This document shows positions 1 through 11,945 of a stretch of DNA of 64,000 nt, one piece after another. The stretch is from Shinisaurus crocodilurus. Lineage: Eukaryota > Chordata > Lepidosauria > Squamata > Shinisauridae. A model generated the notes under the pieces. It was not told where the DNA came from. It saw only the letters and a list, made by a program, of their open reading frames with translations, and did no database searches. Within the stretch, counting starts at the first letter, position 1. Each line of letters begins with the position of its first letter. Made by a program: the position numbers and the translations under genes. The stretch lies in contig CM037877.1 of assembly GCA_021292165.1 (NCBI GenBank), positions 132,488,274 to 132,552,273 on the forward strand, in the 5' to 3' direction.

Positions 1-2945
1 TGTTCAGTAGATGAAAATATACGAGAGAAGAGGGCAGAGGATTTCCTGCGAGGAATAAGAGGTGTTTTTAATAGTTAATACTGGTAAAATTAATAAGATT
101 TGTATTTTAGGAGGGGCAGCTAATCTATTTTTTATGTTTAACGTGACTTCATGGAATGTCAAGGGGCTGTGGATTCCAGAAAAGCACAACACGGTGCTTT
201 CTAGGTTAAAAGAGCACAATGCTGATGTGGCTTTTCTACAAGAAACTCATTTGATGGCCATTTATTGAGGAAATACTGGGTTGGAGAGGTATATGTAACG
301 GACACTTCTACTAGCTTTAAGTACAAGGCCGTTTTCTGATTTGGGTGGTAAAATATACGGTAATGACAATGTAATTGTTATGACTAATGTATATGGGCCT
401 AGTAACGATTCTTCGGTTATGTTCCATGAATGTTTCAGTAAATTGTTTGATCGGGCATATGATTATTTCATTGTGGGTGGGGATTTTAATGAAGTTTTAA
501 ACCTGCTGTTGGATAGAAATACACCTGCCCCTAAGAAGCAAACAATGGTGAGACTTACACTTCAAGCTTATATGGCCGAATTTGTCCTGATTGATGTATA
601 GAATGCTTTGCACCCTCTCAAAAGGGACTTCACATTTATTTCACCTGTTCATCATAATTCTTTTTGATTAGATTATTTTTTGGTTTCTACATCGTTGTTA
701 CATTATATAAATGTCTGTAAAATTGAAATGCTGGTAGTTTCCGACCATGCCCCAGTTTGTCTGGAGTTGCAATTTTCAGATTCACTTAGGCCCCCTGCTC
801 TTTGGAGTTTAAATGTTTCCCTGCTTAATGATGAGACATTTAAAAAGCAGAATTTGACAGAATTAACTGAATACTTTGAAATTAATGAGGGCACAGTTGA
901 TAATTGTGCTGTTGAATGGGAGGCCAGTAAAGCTTTTATACGGGGCCGAATTATTGCTTACGCTTCCCATAAGAACAAAATTTTTAAAAATGCAGCGAAT
1001 AGTTTTGAGTGAGAAGTTGAAATCCCTTATAACTCATGTTGCTACTTCTCCAACTGAACAACTTTATCAGGCGTTGCAGAGCATTAAATATGAATTGAAT
1101 AATATTCTTTCACAGCAGGTGGAATTTGCTTTAACCTGCTTACGCCAGGCATACTGGGAAAACAGTGAACGTCCAAGTAAGCTTTTGGCAATATCGTTTT
1201 AAACAGAAAAAGCAACAAGGTGTTATTTCTGCAATTAAAAATGAGAACGATATGATATACACTTCCCCTAAAGATACAAATTCACAATGTTTAAAATGTT
1301 ATTCCGATTTGTATAGTAAGGGTAAAGAAACATCAGAGCAAAATATGGACGTTTTCTCAGCTTAAACTTCCAAGGTTAGATTCCTCACAACAGTTCTTTA
1401 TGACTCCCCTGTGTATTGAGGAAATAATGAAAATAATTTCGAATATGAATGTTGGGAAAGTACCTGGCCCAGATGGGTTTCCAATTGAGTGGTACAAAAT
1501 ATTTTCTAGCTTCTTGGTCCCAAAACTTCATCATCTTTATAATTACATTTTTTAATCTGGTTCTCTTTCGACATCATTAAATTACACTTATATCACTGTG
1601 GTTCCTAAGCCTGGAAAAGATCATACATATTGCGCTAACTATTGACCTATTTCGTTAGTTAATGTTGATATTAAAATATTAACAGCAATTTTGGCTGATA
1701 GATTGCAACAAGTTATTACAACACTTGTTCAATCTGATCAGGTGGGATTCATTAGAAATCGACCGGGAGCCGATTTAGATTAGTAATTGATTTGATTGCT
1801 TTGAATACAAAGAGAATGGACTTGGCTGCTATAATTTCTTTGGATGCTGAAAAGGCCTTTGACAAAATTCATTGGAAATTTATTTTTGCTACTTTGAGAA
1901 ACTGGCTTTCCCATGGAATTTTTAAATTGGGTTAAAATTTTATATTCAACATCAAAAATGAGAGTTAAGACCAATGGGTTTTTTTCAGATTATTTTATAC
2001 TTGGGAGAGGTACTAGACAGGGATGTCCACTTTCTCCATTGACATTTGACTTATGTTTGGAACCCCTGGCATGTGCTACCAGACAGAATAGTAGTATTCA
2101 TGGAATTTCACATGATTGTTTAGAATTTAAAATTATTCTCTAAACTGATGATCTTTTATTGTTTATCTCAAAACCCCAGTCATCGGTTCCTGCTTTGATG
2201 AAGGTGATCAAGAACTTTGGTGATTTGTCTGGCTATTTAATTAATTGGGCAAAGTCGGAATTGATGCCGATTGGAGATAATACATTTCAGAGTGCATTAA
2301 CTCAATGGCAATTTCGATGGTGCCCAGAATTTATTACTTACTTGGGAATACTTATCCCTAGAGACATATCCCAAATGATTAAACTTAATTTGAGTAAATT
2401 GGGTTGAGGTTATAGTACGGATAAATCTAGTATTATAATGCTCTTTAATATTTACTGATGCACACATTCTTTTAAATTATATACCTGCTGTATGGAATTT
2501 ATCACAAGGACAACGCATGTGGATTTGCCGTGCCCTCTTGAGAGCCAAAAGACAGATATTACAGCACTGGAAAGATAAACACTCACCTCCTATAACACAA
2601 TGGATTGAGGACCTAATAATGCTTTCATCATTTGAGCGGGTGGTATTCAGACGCCACCTGTGAATGGATAAATACATGGATATTTGGTCTGCTTTTTCTG
2701 ATGTTTAGGCATAACTATTTTTATCGATAATGTATTACTACATACTTTTTTATACTTATGGATATATATTTCATACATATTTACTGTAATGGATCCATTT
2801 AAAATACTGTAAGAAAATTCTATTTTTCCCCCTTTCCTTCATTTCTTTTTCCTTTCTATGGAGTTTGTTTTGTTTTGGTGTAAATTCACATTTAAAAAAC
2901 CAATCTTTTTTTTTCCTTTTTTTTTTAAAGATGTGTTTTTAACAG
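1..2945 (+). mobile_element. L1-clade LINE, decayed, 5' end outside window
   Basis: Non-LTR retrotransposon remnant in forward orientation. Bases 1-78 stay open in frame 1 and end in TAA, with a basic/acidic tail (KRAEDFLRGIRG) that fits the C-terminus of ORF1. About 55 bases later a second frame opens with an apurinic-endonuclease-like start. Reverse transcriptase pieces follow, and the C-terminal reading ends at a TAG (2706-2708). After that come an AT-rich 3' UTR and T-rich tracts to about 2945. The order ORF1 end, endonuclease, RT, C-terminal tail is the L1/Tx1 layout. Many frameshifts and stops show that it is dead. The exact 3' boundary is uncertain. Confidence 0.88.
134..2708 (+). pseudogene. 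L1 ORF2 (endonuclease-reverse transcriptase) pseudogene
   Basis: The start at 134 gives MFNVTSWNVKGL and then FLQETHLM, the N-terminal signature of L1-type apurinic endonucleases. VGGDFNEVLN (about 472-504) is the endonuclease GDFN motif and VVSDHAPV (about 732-756) is its SDH motif. RT blocks follow in shifting frames: GPDGFPIEWYK (about 1468-1500), ISLDAEKAFDKIHW (about 1836-1877) and RQGCPLSPLTFDL (about 2015-2052). The catalytic YADD box near 2142-2155 is destroyed and reads stop-T-D-D. The C-terminus ends DIWSAFSDV-stop. At least six frame breaks exist, so no functional protein can be made. Calling the clade L1 rather than Tx1 rests on motif style. Confidence 0.88.
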
Positions 2946-4375
2946 GGCTGCAACCTTTAATTAGCTTAGTTGGTAGGTTAATCTATTAAAAATTTTGTTG
3001 ATTAATTAATGGGAGAAAAATTTTAATGGAGCAGAGAGTTAACAGCACACACATTTCTTTTTGTGGCACTATTTTGGTTCTGTAGTGTTACTGTAACAAG
3101 GAATTAAATGGGGGGGGGGAGATGTTTTTTCCTTCAAGCAAGGAGTGGTAGATTTTAAGTGTGGACAAAAATGTATATATTATTCTGTAAGGATACACAT
3201 ATTGAGAACACCCCATGGCTTTAGCTTGGAAGATAATATATAATTGTTTACCAGTACTTTTAATTATTTTCCAAATGTTTCTTGCACTCCTGGAAAGTGA
3301 AGTGGAGCATTATTCGTCAAGATTTCTGAAAGAGAGTAAGATAAGGGATTATCTTGTCTTTTAAGAATAATTTAAATAACGTGGATCAAAATAGGTAGCC
3401 ATAGCATTGGCCCAATAAAACCAAATTTAAGCAGGGGAATAACAACAACAATACTACTAATAATAATATCTGTAGTAGAAGCAATCAATATTCATAATGT
3501 AAGCGCTTGAGTTACATTCTCTTAAGACTGCAAGTTTAAACAAAAATTAAAAAGGAAGAAAGAGATGTTTCCGGGAAAGGGTATAGCATTAAACCCTGTG
3601 TACAGCTTATTTGTTTTCAGATGGCAGTGGAGGAAACCCTTGCAGACTAATTGGGTTAGAAGAACTGTTCCTTGTGCAAGTTACAGAATGTACACAGAGG
3701 CATGCTAGAACAGATTGAGGCTTCCCTTTTATACAAACATACAAAACATTAGCAGTTAGCTGAATTTGTCTCTAGCACTAATTGGAATGAGTCAGGAGCT
3801 GATGATCAACAGCATGAAATGCTGCTAAGAGAGCTAATAAAAGAACAGTGACACATTCCTTCTGTAGATCTCAAGATAAAGATCATCCATCAGGGCAGTC
3901 TCTGTCTCCGACCCTGGGCTGCTGCAACCCAATATGAATCCAAGAATAAGAGAGAGACTGGTCAATTCCTCAAACAAGTGCCGTCTTGGGTTATGGATGT
4001 TTTTATTTGATGGGGAACAACAGAATCGCTTCTCTGTATCTTTTCCCAGAATAGAAGGGAAAGAACCTTCCTCTGTGGAAACCATTGAAAGGTATTGCTT
4101 TGTATTCTATAAATGTCAAGAAAACCTTATTACACAGCACCCTATCTGACAGGTGGTTTTCAGAGTTTTGTGTTTTGACCATTTTTATGCACCTGTTAAT
4201 TCAGAGCTCTTGACATGTGTCAGTTAAATAGACCCAGACACTAACAAGGCTTGCTAGTAGTTAAGTGGTTGATGCAGAAAACTTGTATGGGGAGTTTCAG
4301 CTGAAGATGGAAAGGAACCTCCTTGCAGAACCAAAATAAATAATGTTCGGAGAGAAATTAGGTTGCTCTTTTATT
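2946..4375. other. Gene-free stretch, no recognised gene
   Basis: AT-rich sequence. It begins with a segment resembling a degraded repeat (a 'cagggctgcaacc' start near 2944, related to the motif near 50431). It contains a short (AAC)/(AAT) tract near 3440-3470 and otherwise no repeat or exon I can name. The two short opposing reading frames at 3834-4149 lack protein features. Confidence 0.5.
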
Positions 4376-4570
4376 TATTATATTTATTTATTATATTTGT
4401 TAATCGCCCATCTGGCCGGTCACCCGTGGATCAGACCACGATCCATCTAGTCCAGCATGTTGTTGCCAGTCATAGTGAGCTAGTTGCCTCTGTGAAGCTC
4501 ACAAGCAGGGCACAAAGACAACAGCCCTTTCTGTAGCTGTCCACAGTATCTGCAACACATACCTGTATTG
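4376..4570. repeat. Degraded SINE/LINE tail
   Basis: An ATTTATTTATT-type A/T simple tail at 4370-4400 is followed by text like the 3' parts of squamate SINEs and L2-like elements ('gatccatctagtccagca', also seen near 23900). The remnant is too decayed to assign to a family. Confidence 0.4.
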
Positions 4571-4597
4571 CCTTTCAATGTGGAGATTCCATTGCAC

Positions 4598-4735
4598 CAA
4601 GATTCTCCAAACTGGTGCCCTCCAGATGTTTTGGAGTACAATTTCCATCATCCCCAGCTGTCATGGAGAATGGTCAGGATCCTGGGAGTTGTTGGCCAAG
4701 ACATTTGAAGGGTACCAGGTTGGGGAAGGCTGATT
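4598..4735. mobile_element. Palindromic hAT-like MITE, family 2
   Basis: One arm has 'ggtgccctccagatgtttt' and the other 'accaggttggggaaggct'. The two halves are rough reverse complements around a centre near 4665. Related copies lie at 11811-11945, 14711-14852 and 61483-61605. No transposase is encoded. The target duplication could not be fixed here because the ends are mutated. Confidence 0.6.
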
Positions 4736-4740
4736 GAGCT

Positions 4741-5465
4741 ACCATGACCAATAGCCATTGATAGACCTATCTTGCATGAATTTGTCTAATCACCATAATC
4801 TTCATAATTCATTCTAGTAGTGTACTTGGGTCATTCAGTTCCTAAGAGTTTTGTAGTAAAAGAGGGCCACCCAAAAATACGGTAGTGGTTTCTACATACT
4901 TGGAGGACTCCCTGGGTATGCAGAAGTATATTCATTTTAATTTCACTATGTTGGCGGTGCTCTGGGATTTTGTTGGAAATGTAGATGGGGGCTCCAGTTG
5001 GTCCCAGTCTTCAGTGGAGTGGCAGAAAAGGGGTGGGACAAAGCTAATGTAGGCAGTGGGCCCTGCTAGAACCCTCTTGAGCCCTAACAACTACCCGAAG
5101 ATATCTGGTGCTGATGCCAGCCCTGATAATACCTGCTCTCGTGGCTAGGACCCAGATGGAGTACAACTCCTTTTAGACATTTCCTTGAAGCTCAGAATTA
5201 TCCAAAGAGCTAATGGCAGCCAGCAAGAAAACTAGTTTAAATTTAAACCCATGCAGAGAGGGAAGGAAAATACAGGATAATTTAGCAGCTGTGCCGATTT
5301 TGCAAAGGTGCTAATCTTCTAATCCCATCTCTTACTTAAGGACCTACTCACAAGCGAGGATATTAGAAGGATGTGAGTTGAGATTGATTGTACTAGACCT
5401 CTTCCTAGAGGATTTAGATGGGACATGATATTTTAAATTACAAGGTGTGAAATAAACTGTATAAA
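4741..5465. other. Gene-free stretch, nothing recognised
   Basis: Mixed-composition sequence between two repeats. No reading frame with protein character and no clear repeat family was seen. The right end passes into the CR1 fragment. Confidence 0.45.
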
Positions 5466-5469
5466 CTTC

Positions 5470-7100
5470 TAGCTCCAGTGGATGAATTCCAAATCCTTTC
5501 TTTTTTCTTTTTAAAGGCAAAATTATAAATGAGGCCTGTGGTATACATTCTAGCTGAGCTTCTATTGTGGTTTTTAGTATTCTTCAAGCATTTTGAGGGG
5601 ATTTAACCCTCTTGACTCCCCTTTTCAACTTCCTTTTTACCAGTTCCCCCATTTTACAGAAGTTTTCTCTTTTGAAATCAAATGTGACTGTGTTGGACTT
5701 TCTTGTCAAATTTCCACTTAAAAATATATTTAATCTGATAGCACTGTGGCCACTGTTTCCAATTGGTTAAACAACATTTACTTCTCATACTAGTTCCTGG
5801 GCAACACCATTTAGCATCAGATCCAGGCTTGCCTCTCTCCTCTGGTCAGTTCCATGACCAACTGTTCTTAGACATAGTCATTTAGGGCATCTAGAAATTT
5901 AACATCTTTGTCATGACTGGAATATGCATTTATCCAGGCAATATGCAGGTAATTGAAGTCACCCATTATTACAACACTAACTTCTTTGGAGACCTCCCTG
6001 ATTTCATTTTCCATCTCAGGATCACCCTAAGCATTCTGGTCTGTGGGATGATAGCATGCTCCTACTACTAAATTAGTTTTGGAGCCCAGTATTGTCGCCC
6101 ACAGCACTTCTGTGGAAGAGTCTGCCTCAGGTTTTCTAGTCTGCTCGACACTATGCTCTCTTTGATGTACAGAATAACAATACCTCAAGTATGCCCTTCC
6201 TGGTCTTTCCTATAGAATCCAGAGATTACTGTATCCCACTGGTTCTCTCCATTCCACCAGGTTTCTGTGCTCACTGTATCTAGGTTCTCCTTTAAAACTA
6301 GGCACTCCAACTCTCCTATTTTGGCTCTGAGGCTTCAAGCTTTGCACTGAAAAACGTGTACATGCATGGTGTCCCTTCCTAGATGTCTCTGGTGTGTGCA
6401 TCTTCTGTTATGACACTTAGGCCTCTTTGATTGGCTATCATGTTTCACCAATCACCATATGCTCATGGCCTATTTCCTCCCCTTCTACAGTTGGGCAAAC
6501 AAAAACATTTCCATCTTCATTTCCTAAGGATGATTCAGCCAGAACCGGATGCTTCCCAGCTCCTGTCCGCTTTCCCCCAGGCTTCAGTTTAAAAGCTGCT
6601 CTGCCACCCTTTTTATGTTTAGCGCCAGCAGTCTGGTTCCATTTTGGTTCAAGTGGAGCCCATCCCTCTTGTATAGGCCCGGCTTGTCCCAAAATGTTCC
6701 CTAGTGCCTAACAGATCTGAACCCCTCCTCCCTACACAACCATCTCATCCACATATTGAGATTCCTCAGCTTCGCCTGTCTGACTGGCCGTACACATGGA
6801 ACAGGAAGCATTTCAGAGAAAGCCACCTTGGTGGTTCTGGATTTCAACCTTCTACCTAGCAACCTAAATTTGACTTTGAGGTCCTCACGACTACATTTCC
6901 CCATGTCAATGGTACCAACATGGACCACAACCACTGACTCCATGCCAGCATTATCTACAAAGCTATCTAGACAGCGTGTGATATCTGCAAGCTTTGCACC
7001 AGGCAGGCAATTTACCATGTAGTCTACACGCCCATCACAAACTGAGCTGTCTATGTGTCTAATGATCAAATCCCCCACTACCACAAGCCCCCCAGAGGCA
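5470..7100 (-). mobile_element. CR1 LINE, 5' fragment (ORF1 end plus endonuclease)
   Basis: Read on the minus strand, this fragment starts inside ORF1 (7084 to 6701). It continues through the inter-ORF region into the ORF2 endonuclease, where a segment reading GEPRYSEHRNLVEWREPVGY lies at 6210-6401. Further on, LVVGACYHPTDQNA (about 6080-6030) and VIMGDFNYLHIAW (about 5975-5935) are the CR1 endonuclease signature. The RT domain is absent, so the copy is 3'-truncated or was deleted after insertion. It complements the RT-bearing 3' CR1 copies at 21508-22290 and 43768-44157 but is a separate insertion. Stops and frame changes mark it as inactive. Confidence 0.85.
6701..7084 (-). pseudogene. CR1 ORF1 esterase-like domain, fragment
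   Basis: An open 127-codon frame on the minus strand begins MVVGDLIIRHIDSSVC. It contains VNCLPGAKLADITR and VVVVHVGTIDMG. This matches the SGNH-hydrolase (esterase) module of CR1 ORF1: block I (GDS, here GDL) and the V-G-T-N-D block (here VGTID). The nucleophile serine of the GDS block reads leucine and the N-D pair is altered. The fragment is therefore probably catalytically dead even though the frame is open. The family function is proposed to be membrane or lipid association of the retrotransposon particle. No host gene role is implied. Confidence 0.75.
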
Positions 7101-7109
7101 CATCTTCTG

Positions 7110-8300
7110 TGTGAAAGGATATTTGCCTGGAAAACTAAGTAGTTTAGTAGGAGAAGGTGGGGAAATTATGTATAGTTTTTAAAAAACTTATATTTATAGT
7201 TATTTCTTTACAGTTACTTACTATGAGAAGGGAGGGAACTGCCCTGGCCTCCTAGCTTTGTTGCTAAACTGACACAGGTGCTTAACTCACTTGTGTGACA
7301 CTTTGTTACTAGGGCTTGCGCTCGGAAAGCTGGATCCCTCATAAGCCTGCCTCCTTATATAGCTCTAGCTAGCTTGGCCCAATTGCTGCTGCAGCCAATC
7401 TGATTAGAGGGCCTCATTTGAAAAGCAGGGGAGGCTGTGGCTGTGGCTGAACTACTGGTCTGCACTAGCTTCCAGTAGTGGGAATGTAGGTCAATTGAGT
7501 CCCCAGGAGTGGAGATTTCCTATTTAGGGGAGAGGACAATAGTAACTGGGTCATTGGAGTAGTAGGTGATTTGGGTAGGGATGTGGTTAGGCTCCCCTGG
7601 GGATGCAAGCAAGGGGCTGAGTGGCTGACACTGGATATCTGATTTAGGAAGCGATGTGATTTGCAAGGGCTGAGACCCTTTTTGTGTGTTGTTAAAAAAC
7701 TAAATGTTAGCTGAACTCTCAAAGTTGGGATGAGTCTCTTTCTGAGTTACTCTATAAGACCCAAAGACCTGAGCCCAAACTGAAGCTAGCCTACACCTTT
7801 TTATTTATAAGCAAACTCTTCCACTAGCTAGGCCTGCACAGTGGCTCTTGTCGATATAGAGCTACGTATTGCTTTTATTGCCCCTTTCTACACTTGGGTT
7901 TAGTTTAATTATGTGGTTGAGGTTCTCTTCAACTGCTTAGGAATCTCTGTTAGAACAAGGCTGCAAGAGCTGTAAGTTTCTGCTGCATTGCAATTCCCTC
8001 TCTGGGATTTAGCTCCCAACTGTAAGGTTGTAAAGGTTTACCCTTCTAGGATTTAGCCCCCTTTGCTGGGCCCTTGTGTTGGCTTCAGCTGATAATTTAT
8101 GAGTTTTAAATGATTACCTGGGGTAATTTAATAGATAGGTAATAAGTAAATTGCACTTACCTTCTCCTTACACAGGTGCTTAACTCGCTTGTGTGCTGAT
8201 GCTTTGTCACTGGGGCTCCTCACGCTCTTTGACTTGCACTCCTCAAGTCAAGTTCAGGACCCTTTGTGGTCTCAAGTCTTGATATGTGTTCTCCCGTGCA
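7110..8300. other. Gene-free stretch with a paired ~55-bp direct repeat
   Basis: No host gene is seen. A block beginning 'acacaggtgcttaactc' occurs at about 7272-7325 and again at about 8172-8228, same orientation, roughly 900 bases apart. It could be the edge of a decayed LTR element, but no primer-binding site, polypurine tract or coding remnant was recognised between the copies. Confidence 0.45.
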
Positions 8301-8851
8301 ACCCACAGTAACCTGAGTGTCACAAGGTTGCTACTACTGCCTGGCATCTAGCTAGAGTCCTGTTGGGTGCCTAGTCTTTTCCTTCCCTAGTCTTTTCCTT
8401 CCCTTGGATTGGTTCCCTCTTATCCAGTTCTTCCCTGCCACCCCCTAGCCTTCATGCTTCTGCCCTTGCTATTCCTAAGGGCAGCCCCACGCACCACAAT
8501 TGCTCTGGGAAACACCAGTGTTACACTGCCACTTCCCACAACAAGATGTGGACATCATACATTGGTTGCACACTTTTTAAATCACCAGAGTATACACATC
8601 TGGAAAACCAGATTGGGCCAGATTTCCCAGACATATATACACTGGTGTTTAAAGATGCACATACATTTGTCTGTATGAGACAGCCACATCTTACATGTTT
8701 GCTGTGGGAAAGGGAAACATATGTATGTAACAATCCATCAGCAATCATAATGTGTAGAGCTTCCCTAAGACATGTTTATCCACTGGCATTTTGAAAACCC
8801 ATGTGGAGAAGCTTCCAGGACCTTCCCTTTTCATGCCACAGTTGATACTGG
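8301..8851. other. Gene-free stretch, nothing recognised
   Basis: Sequence up to the left target duplication of the hAT element. Overlapping short frames on both strands (8409-8794) lack recognisable protein signatures. Confidence 0.4.
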
Positions 8852-8859
8852 CTTCTAAT

Positions 8860-10189
8860 TAGGGGTGTGCACTAATCACAAGATTTGGTTTGGACCCAAA
8901 TTTGGCAATCTGGAAAATAGCCTGATTCACTTCAGCTGCCTAATTCAACTTAGGGACAAATCCAAATCTTGATTCAGATATCTGAAACTTTGTGCCTTCC
9001 CTTGATTATAACTGGAATTCAATAAATGGCTATATTTTTTTTGCTGTTTGACAGAATTTGATGACATTCATAGGCACAGCCCCCTTGTAAGGGGATGAAA
9101 TGTGCCAAATTTCAGATGAATAGATGCAGGGGGTTTAGTACTAGATGCCTTCAAATGCTGATTTTTTAAAAAACATACAAACAAACAAACAAACTGCCAG
9201 TAACTTTTTTTTATTTCTTGGCAGAACTGGATGAAGATTGTTGGCATTGTTGCCCTTTCCGGGGGGAACAAACATGACAAGTTTCAGATGAATAGGTGCA
9301 GGGAGTTTTGTGCAAAAGCAGAGTTTACATTTGCGGGGAGTGTTAAAAAAATGGATGCACTTATCTTGCTACATTCTTTGTGGGCAATTATGAAAATATG
9401 ATTCAGTATAGAGGTGGCGTTAGCTAAGAAACCTGCAAACTTTCAGAAGGATAGGTACAACCGTTTTGGTGGAAGGGGAGCCTTCAAATGTTTTTTGGAA
9501 GTTCTTTTCCCTTCTCCCTCCCCCCCCACCCATGGTTTTTATGGCAATTTATGTGAAAATGGCTTACATCATAGAGGTGTCCCTAGGCAGGATATTTCAG
9601 AAGGATAGGTGCAGAAGCTAGAAAGTTATGATGAATGAAAAACAGTTTAAGGCTTTTTTGTTTTCTGCTCAGCTGGCACCAAAGTCACAGGAAGTGCAGT
9701 AGGTCAGGGATGGATGTGGATCATGCAGTGGCAGAGGCAGAAGGACTTGAACATCCAGCCATTCCTGCTTCTGGGAGAGAGAAGTAGCAAAGAACACTGA
9801 ACACTGGTTTAGTCCTGTGATATATTACTTCAGCATCCCTCCACCAAAGCACTGGAATTGGAGGGCCCTGGTAAAACTATCTACTGTGATTAGAAGGGAG
9901 AGCTGTCAAGCACAAAACTACCACTGTCAAGCACAAAACTACCATCTTCCCAACCTGCCGTTTTCCCTATACGGAAACCTTGGGAAGAAATGTATCCATT
10001 TTTCAGACACACTGTCTGGGTCTCTGTGTCCCTCCAAATCCAAATAGCTAATGAAACTTTGGGGAAGTTCAGATTTGGATTCCATCAGCTTCAGTGGAGT
10101 CCCGCTTTGATTCAGACATCTCCCGAATCTTTCCAAATCAGTTTGATTCAGTTTGGGATTCAGCCAAATTCAAACCACACACACCCCTC
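8860..10189. mobile_element. Complete non-autonomous hAT element, 1330 bp
   Basis: The element is flanked by perfect 8-bp duplications CTTCTAAT at 8852-8859 and 10190-10197, the length made by hAT transposases. Its ends are inverted: TAGGGGTGTGCAC at the left and the complement of GAGGGGTGTGTGT at the right. Subterminal segments rich in 'ccaaat' and 'gattcag' motifs occur on both sides. The interior has no transposase frame. It holds about four diverged units of roughly 165 bp with a shared core 'ttcagatgaatag/ttcagaaggatagg' (near 9110, 9280, 9435, 9600), and a 19-bp doublet at 9903-9940. It must have been moved in trans. Confidence 0.88.
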
Positions 10190-10197
10190 CTTCTAAT

Positions 10198-11200
10198 CCT
10201 AACATTACAAAGATGAGCATCTGTGACCATTATCAGGTTGCTTCCCTACACACATTTGCAGAATGCCTGAAGAAATATGTAGCATTGGAAAGTGCTTAGA
10301 AGGCCCAGCTTAGTTTGTGCACCTTCATACATGGCATTCAGAGTGTCTTTGAGCCTCTCCCATGCTGTTTGTATGCACATGTGAATGTAGTTAATGCAGG
10401 CTAGAAATTGGAACAAAGCCATTTTGAAGCAATGCACATTCAACTCTAGCTAATGTAGGTTTTATGCTTGAACTGTAGCATAAATGGAAATGGAAAAAGC
10501 GTTTTCAGTGTCATGGGTGAAAATGCCTGCAGTGATGAGGCCAGCTTTGGCAATATGATCAAGTGCTAGCCCCTCTGGCCCTCCCAAGCCACATGGATCC
10601 CTCTTGCTCCAGGGTGGACGGCAACTGTATCAGCAGCGATGGATGGCTGATTTCCAATTGATTGCCTACAAATCGGATAACTGTCACCTCTGCTTTGAAC
10701 TGCTGCTGAAGCTGGATGGGAATGTTATCTGGGCTGGATGCATCTGGATCTTCTCAAACTCCAGCTCAGCTTTGATCACCTTAGCGAACAGACTGTGTCC
10801 CCTTTGGGGCATGATTTCCATCTTGGAGGTCTCTATTTCTGGTATGCATGGTTAGATGTTCTGTAAAGATGCTTGTAGCATGTGTTGTGTTTGCTAATTT
10901 GAACACCAACCCCTTTTCTTTGGTAACTGTCTTAGTTTTTTCCTAAGGTTTTGTTCACATTGAGCAGCTCCCTGAGCACTTGAAGGAGCAATGCTTTTCA
11001 CTAGCTCAGCTTCGGAAAAAACAGGCCTCTGAAACATAGCAAAATTTAATACTAAAGTTCCTTCTCTCACACATAACTGTTATGGCCTGTTACTTTAATG
11101 TTGCAACATAGTTCATCTCAGAAATAAGGAATGCTATGAATATCACAGAACCTCAGAGATTCAAGCCCCAGAAATAGAAACAAATTTCAGAAAGATAGCT
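10198..11200. other. Gene-free stretch, nothing recognised
   Basis: Unique-looking sequence without a convincing exon or named repeat. The frame at 10604-10855 has no family signature. Confidence 0.4.
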
Positions 11201-11204
11201 AGAT

Positions 11205-11345
11205 TGGTTTGTTGCAGCAAAACCATAAAAGATTCTCTGGGGCCTTAGGGATGAATAGATTTATTGTGGCATCTGAGAACGCGGGTTCTAGTCCATGATG
11301 AAGATGTCATGCTTTTAAGTGCTACAAGACTCTTTGCTATATCAG
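11205..11345. repeat. Interspersed repeat with 'dying LINE/MITE' tail motif
   Basis: Text of the type 'agatttattgtggcat ... tagtccatgatgaag ... gctacaagactctttgct'. Related fragments lie at 37470-37520, 37755-37810, 38140-38250 and 59010-59100. The recurring piece suggests one old dispersed family. Class not determined. Confidence 0.5.
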
Positions 11346-11810
11346 TAGTGATGGAAAACTGGATCAGCGAAATGTTTGCTTCCAGGATATGTTCACACTT
11401 TTATTTTCTTTAAAATCCTGGTTCAGCTCTCTGTAGCTGTCAGCTTCCACCTTTCTTGTATAGTGATCACAGTTGCTATTCAAGAGCAATTCTTGTTTCC
11501 CACTGAATTGGCTGTGCCGTACATCTCATGCTTGGGGTGGGGTGTTGATGTGCTTTGTGGCAGCCTTGTATTATTTTTCCGTGGAGCATTGAACTTATTC
11601 TGCACCTAGCACTTTCATTCTTAACTTCTAAATGCTCCAAAACAGTTTAAGCTTTCTAGCATATTAAAGCTACATGATGTTAACTTCTTCTGTACAAAAA
11701 TCTACCCACACTAAGGGGAAGCCCAACCCACAAGGCCATCCCTAGCAATGACCAGTCTTAATAACCACTGGGTACTTTTAAGCAGCTGCTGCCAATGGTG
11801 CGTGTAACTC

Positions 11811-11945
11811 ACAGCCTCCTCTAACTTGGTACCCTCCATATGTTTTAGGCTACAACTACTTTCATTCTTGACCATTGGCCATGCAGGGTGGGCCTGATGG
11901 GAGTTGAAGTTCAAAACTTCTGGAGGGCACCAGGTTGGGGAAGGC
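11811..11945. mobile_element. Palindromic hAT-like MITE, family 2
   Basis: Has the left arm motif 'ttggtaccctccatatg' and the right arm 'caccaggttggggaaggc', with the self-complementary middle typical of this family. It is non-coding and its ends are diverged. Confidence 0.65.
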
